Below, in pieces: positions 40,795 through 50,051 of a DNA stretch of 64,000 nucleotides. Made by a program: the position numbers and the translations under genes. The first letter of the stretch is position 1. Each line of letters starts with the position of its first letter. The notes under the pieces are model-generated. The model saw only the letters and a list, made by a program, of their open reading frames with translations, was not told where the DNA came from and made no database searches. The stretch is from Malassezia japonica (Eukaryota > Basidiomycota > Malasseziomycetes > Malasseziales > Malasseziaceae), in the NCBI RefSeq assembly GCF_029542785.1, contig NC_083371.1, positions 124,001 to 188,000 of the forward strand, given 5' to 3'.

Positions 40795-43700
40795 TTACAT
40801 TGCAGCAAGTACCGCCGCACCCAGCGTGGCACCGGCCACAAACAGGGGATAGATCGCAGCATTGGCCCGCACGCCCGACGCCTCTTTCGGCGGCGAGACC
40901 GTGCCGTTGGATCCGGTAGTGTTCCCGGCGTAGTAGTCGCGGCGCGCGGCGGCCAGCAGCGCAAGGAACGCCAGACTCTCGGTCGAGGTCGCACCGGGGC
41001 TGTTGGTGTTCAGCTCGTTCACCGTGAGGATATCGTTGGTGTACGAGCCGTAGGGGTCCAGCGAGTTTTGCAGCGTTCCGTACGCCGTCTCGGCGTGCGA
41101 AATCAAGCCGCGCTTGCTGGGGTCCATGCTCCCGAGCCGGAAGACGGAGTAGGCCAGGAGCGCCGAGCCAGAGCCGTCCAAAAACGTCCGCGTGTCGTTC
41201 ACGACATTGTGCAAGAGACCGCTCGCGTCGACCGAGTTGTACGCCGCACTCAGCAGCTCGTCGATCCACGCCTTGATGTTGTCGGTCTCGCTCGAGAAGG
41301 AGGAGGCAAAGGTGCTCTGCTCGAGCGCGGCGAGCACACGCAGCATCCCGGCGGCCGCCCACGCATTGCCGGTGAGCCACGCACGCTGGTCGATCCAGCG
41401 GGGCTGCGCCACGTTGGTGTAGTTCAGAATGTGACCCCACAGCCCTTTGCCGGTGCCGCTGGGGAGGGCGAGCGCATTGTGCAGCAGCTCGACTTGCGTG
41501 TACGCGTACTGGAGCAGCTCGCGGTTGTTGGTCATCAGGCCGTACTGCGCAAAAAAGGGAGGGCCCATGTACACCGTGTCCGACCAGAGCTGCACCTGGT
41601 TCGCGACCGCACGCTGGCTCAGCGCCCCGTTCGAGCTCTTGGACACATTGCGCTGGAGATAGTCGAGCTGGCGCTTCGCCGCACCGCCCCAGTACCCGTT
41701 CGTGTCGGGGGCATTGTTGGTAAAGCCCTCGACGATCCACGCGCCGATCAGCACGCCTTCGCCACAGCTCGCCGAGTCCTGCGACGCGCCTTGGCCACTC
41801 ACCTCGTCGCCGGTCACGACCGAGGCAAGGCGGCCGCTCGCGTCCTGCGACGCAATGCTGTGAAAGGCCAGCGAGAGGAGCTGCGCAGGAATCTTGACGC
41901 CGAGCGTGTCCCGGGCGGGGTACAGCTTGCCGGCCTCGCCCTTCTTAAAGACGGACCATTCGGGGTAGTACGTCTCGAGGATCGCCGACTGCGTCACGCC
42001 CTGCTCCCACGACGCACGTTGCGAGGTGAGCAGGCTGTTGAGCGCCAAGTTGATCATCGTGTTGTTCTCCGAGGCCGTAGGCGTCGCGCGGCGCATGAGA
42101 CCTTGCTGCACGGCCTCGCGCGAGTGCGCCGACACACCCGGCAGTGCACATAGCGCGACCATCGCAAGGGCGAGCGGCGCGGTGGCGCGGCTCCCACCAA
42201 TCTTGCGCGCAGGCGCAGGCGCAGGCGCGGGCGCGGGCTCGGCCGGCTCCTTGAGCGTAGGCAGCTTCCCGCCGCTCGAGTCGAGCGTAATGTCAGGCGC
42301 GACACCCGCCTTGGGCGCGCCCGCGCCGCCGATCAGCACCATGGTACCGTTTGTGCGCATAAGCGCCACGTCGCCGGTCGCAAACCAATCCGAGAGCGTC
42401 GTATCCGACGCGAGGTCCGGCGCACGCACATGCGCCAGCGCATAGCCACGCACGTACACCTCGCCCACCGGGTCGTCGCGTGTCGCGACCTCGTCAAACT
42501 TGATGCGCTCAATGGCCTCGGCACGCGCCTTGACTGCCGGCGTGTTGGCCACGAGCTTCAGCTCCATCGACACAGACGGCGGCCCGACGTGTGGCGGAAG
42601 GCGGCGTGCCGACTCAAAGTCGACGAGCTGCGGCGCAAACGCCTGCAGGTCGTACATGTTCGACGCCGCGACAGGCGCAGTAACGACCGCAGCGTCGCCG
42701 CGTGCGTTCAGGTACGAAGGGAGGTAGGTGTGCATCGTCGGCACAGCCAGGTACAGGCGCATCTGGTCCAACATGCCCTGGTCAAACTGGCAGCCATTGC
42801 TCAAAAGAAAGACACTGCGCACCGTATCGACGCCGATCGCACGGCGCAGCGGGGCACAGAGAATACGGTCCATAATCGCATCGCGGGGCACGCGGCCGCT
42901 GCGCAGCGCGTACATGTTCAGGCGGCGCATCGGCCAGATGAACACCGAGCCGGTCGACGGGAGCCACAGCGCCTGCTCCACGCACTCGGCGCCCTTTTTG
43001 GTGAGGTAAAGGAGCGTCGGCTTGAGGATCTTGACAAGGTCCAGCAGCTCGGACGGCGCTTCGCTCGCAAAGCCGGCGCCCGTGTAGAGCGCAGTGAGGA
43101 CCAGCGCAACGTATGCCGGCGCAGGCAGCTCGCCCGCGTAGAATGCGTCCGTGAGGATCGTGTCCTTCTTGCCTGGGATCTTTTCCGGGGGGTACTCGCT
43201 CAGCCACGCCGTCACGCCGGACGTGAGCGAGGTGTGCGTCGCACGGGTCCACTGCCTCGAGCCGTCGTCGTAGAACAGTGCAAAGGTCTTGGCGCCCGCC
43301 TCGTCGAGCTCCGCGCTGCGCAGCTGACTGCGGTCGCACGGCGCGGGCGTGTGGTCTGCCGAGTGGCCGAGCACGTCGTCGAACTCGACGACGCGCGTGC
43401 CTTTTGGCGCCTTTGCGAGCTGCTCGCTGTCGCGCACGACGCTGAGCACGGCGCGCGCGAGGGCCGGGGGCAGCGGCGCGGAAGCATCCACGCACACCAC
43501 CGCCGTCTTGTCGAGCTCGACGCCGGCCGGGAGCGAGGAAAGTTGCGCGCCGTCCGGGACGTAGAGCGTCGTCCACGGGAGGTCGGCGACCGTGGCAGAG
43601 AGCAGCGCAATGATCGAGCGCGCGCTCGAGAAGCGGCCGTACACGACGAGCGTCTGCAGGGAGCCTTGCAAAAGAGTGTGGATGCCGTGGCCGAACGCGG

Positions 43701-44043
43701 CGGCCTGCTGGCGGAGCTCGGTATTGGTGAGCGACATGTCGAGGATTCGGCGCGAATGCTCGCTCTCCTCGCCCGTGACGCCGAGGCGCAGCAGAGAGGG
43801 CACATCCGGCGCCGAGCGCTGGGGACGCATGGCCAGGTCAAAGCCCAGCGGCGCATTCACGTTGCGGTAGGTCGCCGATTCGCCCGGAGAACGCGTCTGG
43901 GACGCATCCGCCTGGCGCGCGAGGATCAGGGGGTGCAACAGCGGCTGGTCGTACTGCTGTAAGTACTTGACCAGCCCCAGCACCACAAGCAGGGCTACGA
44001 GAAGCGCGACACTCAGTCTGTCCACCTCGAACACGGCGCTCAT
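40795..44043 (-). CDS. Composite frame: degenerate AMP-ligase-like membrane protein joined to a GPI-type six-hairpin glycosidase
   Basis: One open frame of 1082 residues from the ATG at 44041-44043. Residues ~10-28 are a membrane span (LSVALLVALLVVLGLVKYL). Residues ~60-570 resemble a long-chain acyl-CoA ligase, with the TSLTSGVTAWLSEYP helix after the P-loop and DWFATGDVALMRTNGTMVLIG near the end, but the P-loop itself reads FYDDGSRQWTRATH instead of TSGTTGxPK. A Pro-Ala linker follows (near 605-615). From residue 628 a signal-like hydrophobic stretch (MVALCALPGVSAHS) introduces a GH105/YteR-like domain: WSDTVYMGPPFFAQYG, GNAWAAAGMLRVLAAL. The C-terminus is hydrophobic (LFVAGATLGAAVLAAM), as for GPI attachment. 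It could be a true fusion, or two genes with the second starting at 42162 and no stop between them. Confidence 0.7.
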   Translation of the reverse strand: MSAVFEVDRLSVALLVALLVVLGLVKYLQQYDQPLLHPLILARQADASQTRSPGESATYRNVNAPLGFDLAMRPQRSAPDVPSLLRLGVTGEESEHSRRILDMSLTNTELRQQAAAFGHGIHTLLQGSLQTLVVYGRFSSARSIIALLSATVADLPWTTLYVPDGAQLSSLPAGVELDKTAVVCVDASAPLPPALARAVLSVVRDSEQLAKAPKGTRVVEFDDVLGHSADHTPAPCDRSQLRSAELDEAGAKTFALFYDDGSRQWTRATHTSLTSGVTAWLSEYPPEKIPGKKDTILTDAFYAGELPAPAYVALVLTALYTGAGFASEAPSELLDLVKILKPTLLYLTKKGAECVEQALWLPSTGSVFIWPMRRLNMYALRSGRVPRDAIMDRILCAPLRRAIGVDTVRSVFLLSNGCQFDQGMLDQMRLYLAVPTMHTYLPSYLNARGDAAVVTAPVAASNMYDLQAFAPQLVDFESARRLPPHVGPPSVSMELKLVANTPAVKARAEAIERIKFDEVATRDDPVGEVYVRGYALAHVRAPDLASDTTLSDWFATGDVALMRTNGTMVLIGGAGAPKAGVAPDITLDSSGGKLPTLKEPAEPAPAPAPAPARKIGGSRATAPLALAMVALCALPGVSAHSREAVQQGLMRRATPTASENNTMINLALNSLLTSQRASWEQGVTQSAILETYYPEWSVFKKGEAGKLYPARDTLGVKIPAQLLSLAFHSIASQDASGRLASVVTGDEVSGQGASQDSASCGEGVLIGAWIVEGFTNNAPDTNGYWGGAAKRQLDYLQRNVSKSSNGALSQRAVANQVQLWSDTVYMGPPFFAQYGLMTNNRELLQYAYTQVELLHNALALPSGTGKGLWGHILNYTNVAQPRWIDQRAWLTGNAWAAAGMLRVLAALEQSTFASSFSSETDNIKAWIDELLSAAYNSVDASGLLHNVVNDTRTFLDGSGSALLAYSVFRLGSMDPSKRGLISHAETAYGTLQNSLDPYGSYTNDILTVNELNTNSPGATSTESLAFLALLAAARRDYYAGNTTGSNGTVSPPKEASGVRANAAIYPLFVAGATLGAAVLAAM

Positions 44044-44136
44044 GCTGGTCAAGGGAAGCCACGCCAGGGCCCGGCGAGTTTGAAGCCCCTTGCTGAAAAT
44101 CGGGCTACACTGCGGGGCTGCATTAAAGATCGGGGC

Positions 44137-45575
44137 ATGCAGCTGCCGGAGGCCATGGCGCGGCCAGAGGAGGAGCGCGCGGTGCTCAAGGCGCTCCGCC
44201 GCGAGCACAAGGACGTATGGAGCAGGCTCTGGAGCATCGAATATGTAGGTAGCGGCTCTAACGCAGGATGCGCGGTTCGTCGCGGAGGTGTGCGACGCGT
44301 ACTACCCCCTTGCGCTCGTGGGTACGTCGCGTGTCTGACCCAGCGAACATGCGGTGCGGCGCGTGGTACACGCCCCCGGAGCGTGTGCAGGCCACGTCGT
44401 ACTTCAAGTCCACCGATGGGCACATGCACCAGTGGGACTTTTCGCTGAAGCGCACGAATCTGCACCTCGTCGAGACGATCCAGGGCGGGGCGCATGCGCT
44501 CACCGGGTGCCTCGTCGTCGACTCGACGCGCCGGGGCAAGCGCTTCCCGGACGCACTGTCTAAGACGGTGCCGATCTGGTGCGCGGTCCTGAATCACGCG
44601 TCGCACAGGCGCCACGGCACGCCGACGGACGTGCCGCTGCACGTCGCGTCCTACGCCGTGTCAGACAGCGAGCGCGCCCAGATCGAGGCGCGCATCGGCG
44701 CGTGGGTCGACGCGTTCCTCGCGTCGGACTGGGACGTGCCGTGCCTCACAAAGCCGCTGCAGCCGCTGTTTGTCCACCCGGGCGACCGCGCGGCGTTTCC
44801 CCCGCAACCAGAAGACGCGCACCACATTGTGCTGGTCAGCGCGTCGGCCGTCGACACGGCACCGAGCGGCCCGGGCGGCGCACACTACGTCCAGGGCGCG
44901 GGCGACGACCACGAGAGCTGGGCGCACGGCCTGACGCCGGATATCTTTTGGCGCCACCGCGCGGCACTGCTTGCGCCCGACCTGGACCGCGGTGCACGCG
45001 AGGCGCGCATCCAGGAACTGGTCGCTGCGCGCGCCGCCGAGACCCAAGGGCACCTCCCGTGGATGGCCGAGCACGAGGGCGATCTCGCGCGCATCGGCGC
45101 GACGCGCCTCGTGGTCGCTGCGCGCCCCGCCGCCTACGACTTTCAAAAGGAGCTGGGCGCCTATGCGCTGGTCGTGCACTGCACCCCGCTGCCGTCCGAC
45201 GACGCCGTCCTGCGCCTCGGCGTCCCCGAAGGAAAACGTGGCCTGGGCGAATTCACAAAAGCACTTCCGCGCGCCGTCGACGCGATTACCCATGCGCTTG
45301 CGCACGATACCCGCGATGTACTGCTCGCGTGCACCGACGGATGCCACGCAAGCGGCGCGCTTGCGGTCGCGGTCCTTGCCGCGAGCTACTCCGAGGACCG
45401 CGTGTTCCTCGCTTCGCCCGACGCACGCACCGCGCACCGCACGCACCTCTCGAAAGACGCCACGAAGCGGCGGCTGCAGTGGGTCGTCAGTGCCTCGCCA
45501 CGCATCTCGCCGAGCCGCGCGTATCTGCAGCGCGTCAACGCGTATCTTATTGGGCCACACCGTCAATGGACATAG
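44137..45575 (+). CDS. RIT1: Initiator tRNA phosphoribosyl-transferase RIT1
   Basis: Exons 44137..44244, 44267..44321 and 44344..45575 with two 22-nt introns give 464 residues. Splicing generates SIEYDARFVAEVCDAYYPLALVANMRCGAWY, matching the N-terminal family block. TSYFKSTDGHMHQWDFSLKRTNLHL and GCLVVDSTRRGKRFPDALSKTVPIWCAVLN follow, both typical of Rit1. The C-terminal part holds a cysteine-based P-loop-like element (VLLACTDGCHASGALAVAVLA). The enzyme adds a 2'-O-ribosyl phosphate to A64 of initiator tRNA, keeping it out of elongation. It is divergent from the composite ligase/glycosidase gene (93 bp between starts). Confidence 0.93.
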
Positions 45576-45587
45576 TACACTATGGGT

Positions 45588-47453
45588 CTACAGCTGGATC
45601 ACCTGCTGGAGCATCATGGGAAAGTTGGGCGTGCCAAAGCCCGTCACCGGGTCCCAGCCCTCGGCAGCCTCGAAGCCGTGCATGTGGCCGCACCCCTTGG
45701 CCGAGCCGATGTGCACATCGGTAAAGGCCGAGGTGTTGCCCATGCGCTTGTAGATGAGGGGGTTCAAAAAGCCGAGCGTCGCCTTGTTCTGCGCGATGCG
45801 CGCATCGTTCAGCAGCGACACGACCGATGCAAAGAGGGGTGTAGAGGCGCTCGTACCCGAAATCAGCTGGAGCTTGCCATTGACCGAGATCACAAAGCGC
45901 GAGCCTTGGGCCGACACGTCGGGATACGCACGGCCCTCGGGGTTAAACATGCCGTGGTCCTTGTTGCCCTGCGTCGTGCTCAAGTAGTGCGGCACGCTCG
46001 TGTTCTGGTACGAAGGGCGGGGGAAGTAGTTGGAAAAGCCGCCGCCGGACACGATAAAGGAAAACTTTTTCGTCGTCACCTTTTCCGGTCCAAAGTCCTT
46101 GGTCGCACCGACGACCGTCACGTACGGGCACGTCGCAGGGAACGACGGCAAGAAGGTCTTTTCCTTGCGGCCGTCGTTCGTCACACACTGCGACTCCTCG
46201 CTGCCGCCGACACCCTGGTCGCCCGACGAGTCAAAGACGCTCACGCCGCGGAGACCGAGCGCGGCAATGAGCGTACACACGCGGCGCGCGTACGCCGGCG
46301 GCACCGTCTGCTCGTCGTCGCCGTACGAGATCGAGAGGACGTCGGGCAGCTCGTGGTCCGGCAGACGCAGCAGGTACTCGAGCAGCTCGGCATAGGGCTC
46401 GTTCGTGTCCGTCGGCGTAAACTTGTCCTTCTTGAACGGCGGCTTGCCCCCGACCGAGTAGAACGAGGTGCGGATGGGGTAGGTCATGCCGACGACAGTC
46501 TGCACGTCGAGCGCGGCCTCTCCCGTCGATGCGGCAAGGCTCTGGTTGTTGTGCTCGCCGTTGATCGTGACATAGTCAAAGGTCGCGTTGCCGCGCAGCG
46601 CGTCGGGGCGCTGCACCTTGAGGAAGTTGTTCAAATCCTGGTAGTTGGCCTTCTCGCCGAGGAAGCCGGCAATGCCAATGTGTGTCTTTTTCGGCGCGCG
46701 GGGCTTGTAGCCCTTGGTGCCGTACAGCTCACGGAGGCAGAGCGAGGTGACCTGTGACGAGTTGCACGCCGACGGCACGCCGGGCTGCGGCTTGCCGGAC
46801 GCGTGGACATTTACGCGGCTGATGCGCGCGGCGCGCGTCAGTGGCTCGAGATCCACCGCCTCGTCAATGACCTTGTTCGGCGAGCGCAGCGAGCGCAGCG
46901 TAGAAAAGTACGTCGTGCCGCCCACGTATTCCACATGGTCCGCGACGCTGCGGGGCAGGCTGTACTCGGTCGTGCGCACGACGCGCTCGCCGGTGCTGTG
47001 GTGCTCAAATACGGAAAAGTCGGCGTTGAGCATACGGCGCGCCTTGTGCACCGGCACGTGGATGCTGACCGAGTCGCCTTGGTGGGCGTGGTCGACGTGG
47101 ATCGACGATACCTTGTGGCTGTCCAGCCACGCATTCACGGCCTTGGACGAGTTCGAGGAGGGCTTGAGCAGCTGCAGGACCTGTTCGCGCGACAGGTGGT
47201 CGAGGTAGTTGGGGCTGTCCGGGTCGCTGGTCAGGTCGAGCATGCGCTCGATGCTGTTCGGCTCCGCCTGCTTCAGCGCAATGCGCAAAGGAATGACTTC
47301 GCTGTCGTTGGCGACCGCGTAGCGCGTCCAGCCACGGGGCGCAATGATGCGCTCCTTGACGACATCGGGGAGCAGGGCGGGCGTGGCGCTGGCCGGCAGC
47401 GCAATGGCCAGCAGCGCGACGAGCAGCAGCGCAGTCCAACACGGGGGCGCCAT
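45588..47453 (-). CDS. Secreted sedolisin (S53) serine-carboxyl peptidase, tripeptidyl-peptidase type
   Basis: Single exon, 621 residues. Signal peptide at the N-terminus (WTALLLVALLAIALPASATP). A pro-domain with activation fold runs to about residue 215. The catalytic domain has the Glu and Asp pair in TGEAALDVQ, the oxyanion Asp in DSSGDQGVGG and the nucleophile in SGTSASTPLFASVVSLLN. A calcium-site pattern lies at the end (SAFTDVHIGSAKGCG...GWDPVTGFGTPNF). Such enzymes act at acid pH and release tripeptides or degrade proteins outside the cell, a natural role for a skin or surface yeast. The stop lies 12 bases from that of RIT1. Confidence 0.92.
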   Translation of the reverse strand: MAPPCWTALLLVALLAIALPASATPALLPDVVKERIIAPRGWTRYAVANDSEVIPLRIALKQAEPNSIERMLDLTSDPDSPNYLDHLSREQVLQLLKPSSNSSKAVNAWLDSHKVSSIHVDHAHQGDSVSIHVPVHKARRMLNADFSVFEHHSTGERVVRTTEYSLPRSVADHVEYVGGTTYFSTLRSLRSPNKVIDEAVDLEPLTRAARISRVNVHASGKPQPGVPSACNSSQVTSLCLRELYGTKGYKPRAPKKTHIGIAGFLGEKANYQDLNNFLKVQRPDALRGNATFDYVTINGEHNNQSLAASTGEAALDVQTVVGMTYPIRTSFYSVGGKPPFKKDKFTPTDTNEPYAELLEYLLRLPDHELPDVLSISYGDDEQTVPPAYARRVCTLIAALGLRGVSVFDSSGDQGVGGSEESQCVTNDGRKEKTFLPSFPATCPYVTVVGATKDFGPEKVTTKKFSFIVSGGGFSNYFPRPSYQNTSVPHYLSTTQGNKDHGMFNPEGRAYPDVSAQGSRFVISVNGKLQLISGTSASTPLFASVVSLLNDARIAQNKATLGFLNPLIYKRMGNTSAFTDVHIGSAKGCGHMHGFEAAEGWDPVTGFGTPNFPMMLQQVIQL

Positions 47454-47688
47454 AAGGAATGTAAGGGTTAGAGGGGAGCAAGGGGATCAGGGGGGGATGG
47501 TGGCGTGGATACAGTGCAGCGGTCCGTGTCCCATCTCGTTCTATAGGCCTGCAGCGGCGGCCTGACTGCGTCAAGTCTTCCTCACGCTCTACGCGTGCGT
47601 GCGCACAGACGCAGGTGCATCGGCCAACTTCTACGGGGCGAAAATGAGCAATGACTAAACAATGGTCAGCCTCGCGTAAAGCCGAAGC

Positions 47689-48268
47689 ATGCCTCGAGCG
47701 TGGCGCCCGGGACATTTTCTTACCAACATGACCTGGGAAGTCCGTTTTAGCAACTCGCGCCAGCTGCCCTACTTCTACAACCCCGACACGCAGGTGTCGA
47801 TGTGGGAGCTGCCCGATGGCATGACGGAGGAGCAGGCTCGCCGGCTCCCGGGCGGCCAGCTGCTCGGCGAGGCGCAGCCCGACCAGCCGCTCCCGGCACA
47901 GGAGCAGGTGCGCGCGAGCCACCTGCTGGTCAAGCACAAGGACAGCCGCCGTCCCAGCAGCTGGAAGGAGGCCAACATCACGCGCACCAAGGAGGAGGCC
48001 GCGGACATTCTCAGGCAGCACCAGGCGGCGCTCGGCCCGAACCCCACGCCCGAGCAGTTTAGCCAGCTCGCGTCGCAGCACTCGTACGTACCAAGAAACT
48101 CACCCCAGCGACTGCTCGTCTGCGCGCTCGGGCGGCGACCTCGGTCCCTTTGGCCGCGGCCAGATGCAGGCACCGTTTGAGAAGGCGGCGTTTGCGCTCC
48201 CCATTGGTGGTCTCAGCGACATTGTCGAGACCGACAGCGGCCTGCACCTCATCCAGCGCACCGGTTAA
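47689..48268 (+). CDS. ESS1: Peptidyl-prolyl isomerase ESS1/PIN1
   Basis: Exons 47689..48083 and 48109..48268 around a 25-nt intron give 184 residues. A WW domain at residues ~15-50 ([28 protein letters not shown]) is followed by a parvulin domain with [19 protein letters not shown], the phosphate-binding basic cluster, then the catalytic-site segments [21 protein letters not shown] and the C-terminal GLHLIQRTG. The splice joins HS to DCSS as in homologues. It isomerises pSer/pThr-Pro bonds, including those of the RNA polymerase II tail. A second ATG at 47728 begins just before the WW domain and is an alternative start. Confidence 0.94.
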
Positions 48269-48478
48269 GTAGTAGTCAAGGATCTCTCGCTTGCGTTCGT
48301 CTGTGCCCTCCGCCACTTGCTCCGTGCACTGTCCCGTTGTCCGTGCACACTCCACGCAGAGTCACGTGATGTGCGCATGCCTATGCACTTCCGCGCGCGT
48401 TGCCACTGGCGCAGCCGGCCCGCTAGATTTTCACTCCACCGGCGCAGCGCAGGTTCGCGTTCGCCCCCGCCCTGGACC

Positions 48479-49966
48479 ATGTCGAAAGCGTATGCGGTCC
48501 CTGGACCGACGCTTCGTCATGAAACGAATGCGACCGTGACTACTGGCTCGAGTGCCGTGAGCTTTGTGCCTACAGACCAGGTGCAGACCGCGGTGAGCAA
48601 CTATGGCGACTACATTGTGATTGATACTCTGGTCCCTCCCAGCCGCTACCTGCCTCCCACGCTGTCCGTGGCCAAGCTTGCGGGCCAGATCCAGACGGAC
48701 CTGGTGAGTGAGCTGAACCGCCTCGGGCTCGGCATGGGCTCGCGCGTCGCGTCCATCGCGCATCCCCGCAGCAAGGAAGTCGAGGCAGAGCAGTTTGTGC
48801 GCACCCCGTCCGGCGACCTGATCGACCCCGCGCTGAGCTCGACGGGCCACCCCGGCGACTCGCGCCGCGCGCGCCTCGGCGTGCGCTCGCTGCGCGGCGA
48901 GCCGCTCCTGACCTACTTCCCGCCGCCCGCCGCGGCCGAGCCGACGTCGGTCGGCGGCCAAGTGACGACGTGCCCGTGCGTGTGCTGCCGGTCGCACTGC
49001 GTCGGCGCGGATCCCCAGACGAAGCGTCTGCCGATCCTCACGCGCTCACTCGCGGCCGACGAGGCGGGCAACGCGCTGGTCTCCGCGCCGAGCGCCAAGG
49101 AGCTCGCGCCGAGCACGTCGGAGCACACTGCGCTCGGCGCGCCCTTCTCCGAGGCCTCGGCGCCGCGCTCGATCGTGCGCCTGGTCGACGGCAAGCGCGA
49201 GGTGCGCAGCGTCGCGCCGCACAAGTCGCTTGGCGACCTGCGTACGACGGCCGCGATGCAGCAGCCTGTGCCGGCACTGCACGCGTCGCGCCGCCACCTC
49301 ACGCCCCCCTCGCGCAAGGTCGAGACGTGGGACGAGGAGCCGCGGCCGGCGGCGCGCATTACCGTGCGCCCGTCGGGTGCCCTGGGCACGGCGCAGATCC
49401 CCGTGAGCCCCGCGCCGCCGACGCGTGCCGAAAAGGGCATGAGCGTCTTTGCGCCGCTGCAGCTGTCGCAGGACCTCGAGTCGCAGCTTGTGCTTGACGA
49501 GAGCTACACGCAGAACCATATTTCGCCGCCGCGGGGCGTGCACACGACGCCGCCGCTGTCGAGCCCGTCGTCATACGCCTCGTCGCGGTACTACCGCGAG
49601 ACGGACTCGTCGCCCGGCAGTGCGTACTCGGTGGACCCCAGCTCGACGCCGATTGCGGCGCGGTACAGCCGCTCGACGTCGAACCTCCGCCAAAAGGCGG
49701 CCAAGGACCGCGAGCTTCCTCCCCTGCCCCCGATGCCGACGACGATCCCCGCGCCGATCCAGCCGATCCAGCCGACGTGGGCGCAGCGGTCACAGCCTGC
49801 GCAGACGCCCGTCAAGGCGCCGGCGCACTCGACGCCGCCCGTGCAGTACGAGGCGACGATGGGCAACTTTGGATACGAGCCCTCGGGCACGTCGCAGGGC
49901 ACGCGTGTGCGTGTCATTGCCGGCAACTCGCCCCTGAACCGGAATGTGGTGCGCGAACGTGCATAG
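48479..49966 (+). CDS. Unidentified, largely disordered protein with a cysteine cluster
   Basis: Single exon, 495 residues from the ATG at 48479 (upstream in-frame ATGs exist but sit in a sequence with poor protein character). Residues ~20-140 look ordered (SNYGDYIVIDTLVPPSRYLPPTLSV, LVSELNRLGLGMGSRVA). Near residue 165 a compact cysteine set, CPCVCCRSHC, could bind metal. The remaining two thirds are Ser/Pro/Ala-rich, with many S-P sites and a proline motif (RELPPLPPMP) suitable for SH3 domains. I do not recognise a family. A CACGTG box lies at 48363-48368 in the spacer after ESS1. Regular GC-rich codon use argues it is a native gene. Confidence 0.7.
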   Translation: MSKAYAVPGPTLRHETNATVTTGSSAVSFVPTDQVQTAVSNYGDYIVIDTLVPPSRYLPPTLSVAKLAGQIQTDLVSELNRLGLGMGSRVASIAHPRSKEVEAEQFVRTPSGDLIDPALSSTGHPGDSRRARLGVRSLRGEPLLTYFPPPAAAEPTSVGGQVTTCPCVCCRSHCVGADPQTKRLPILTRSLAADEAGNALVSAPSAKELAPSTSEHTALGAPFSEASAPRSIVRLVDGKREVRSVAPHKSLGDLRTTAAMQQPVPALHASRRHLTPPSRKVETWDEEPRPAARITVRPSGALGTAQIPVSPAPPTRAEKGMSVFAPLQLSQDLESQLVLDESYTQNHISPPRGVHTTPPLSSPSSYASSRYYRETDSSPGSAYSVDPSSTPIAARYSRSTSNLRQKAAKDRELPPLPPMPTTIPAPIQPIQPTWAQRSQPAQTPVKAPAHSTPPVQYEATMGNFGYEPSGTSQGTRVRVIAGNSPLNRNVVRERA

Positions 49967-50051
49967 TATAGTAGATAGATACCTAATTTGTGTGCCAGGA
50001 ACAGGCCATGGCGGGAGCGGTGACTTTTGTGTCACGTCGCACTACGTTCAT

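Noticed and set aside
42200..42240. AGGCGC tandem repeats (also at 63650-63690) as CRISPR-like or regulatory arrays
   Set aside because: They code Pro-Ala linkers within long frames, have no spacers, and are explained as low-complexity coding sequence.
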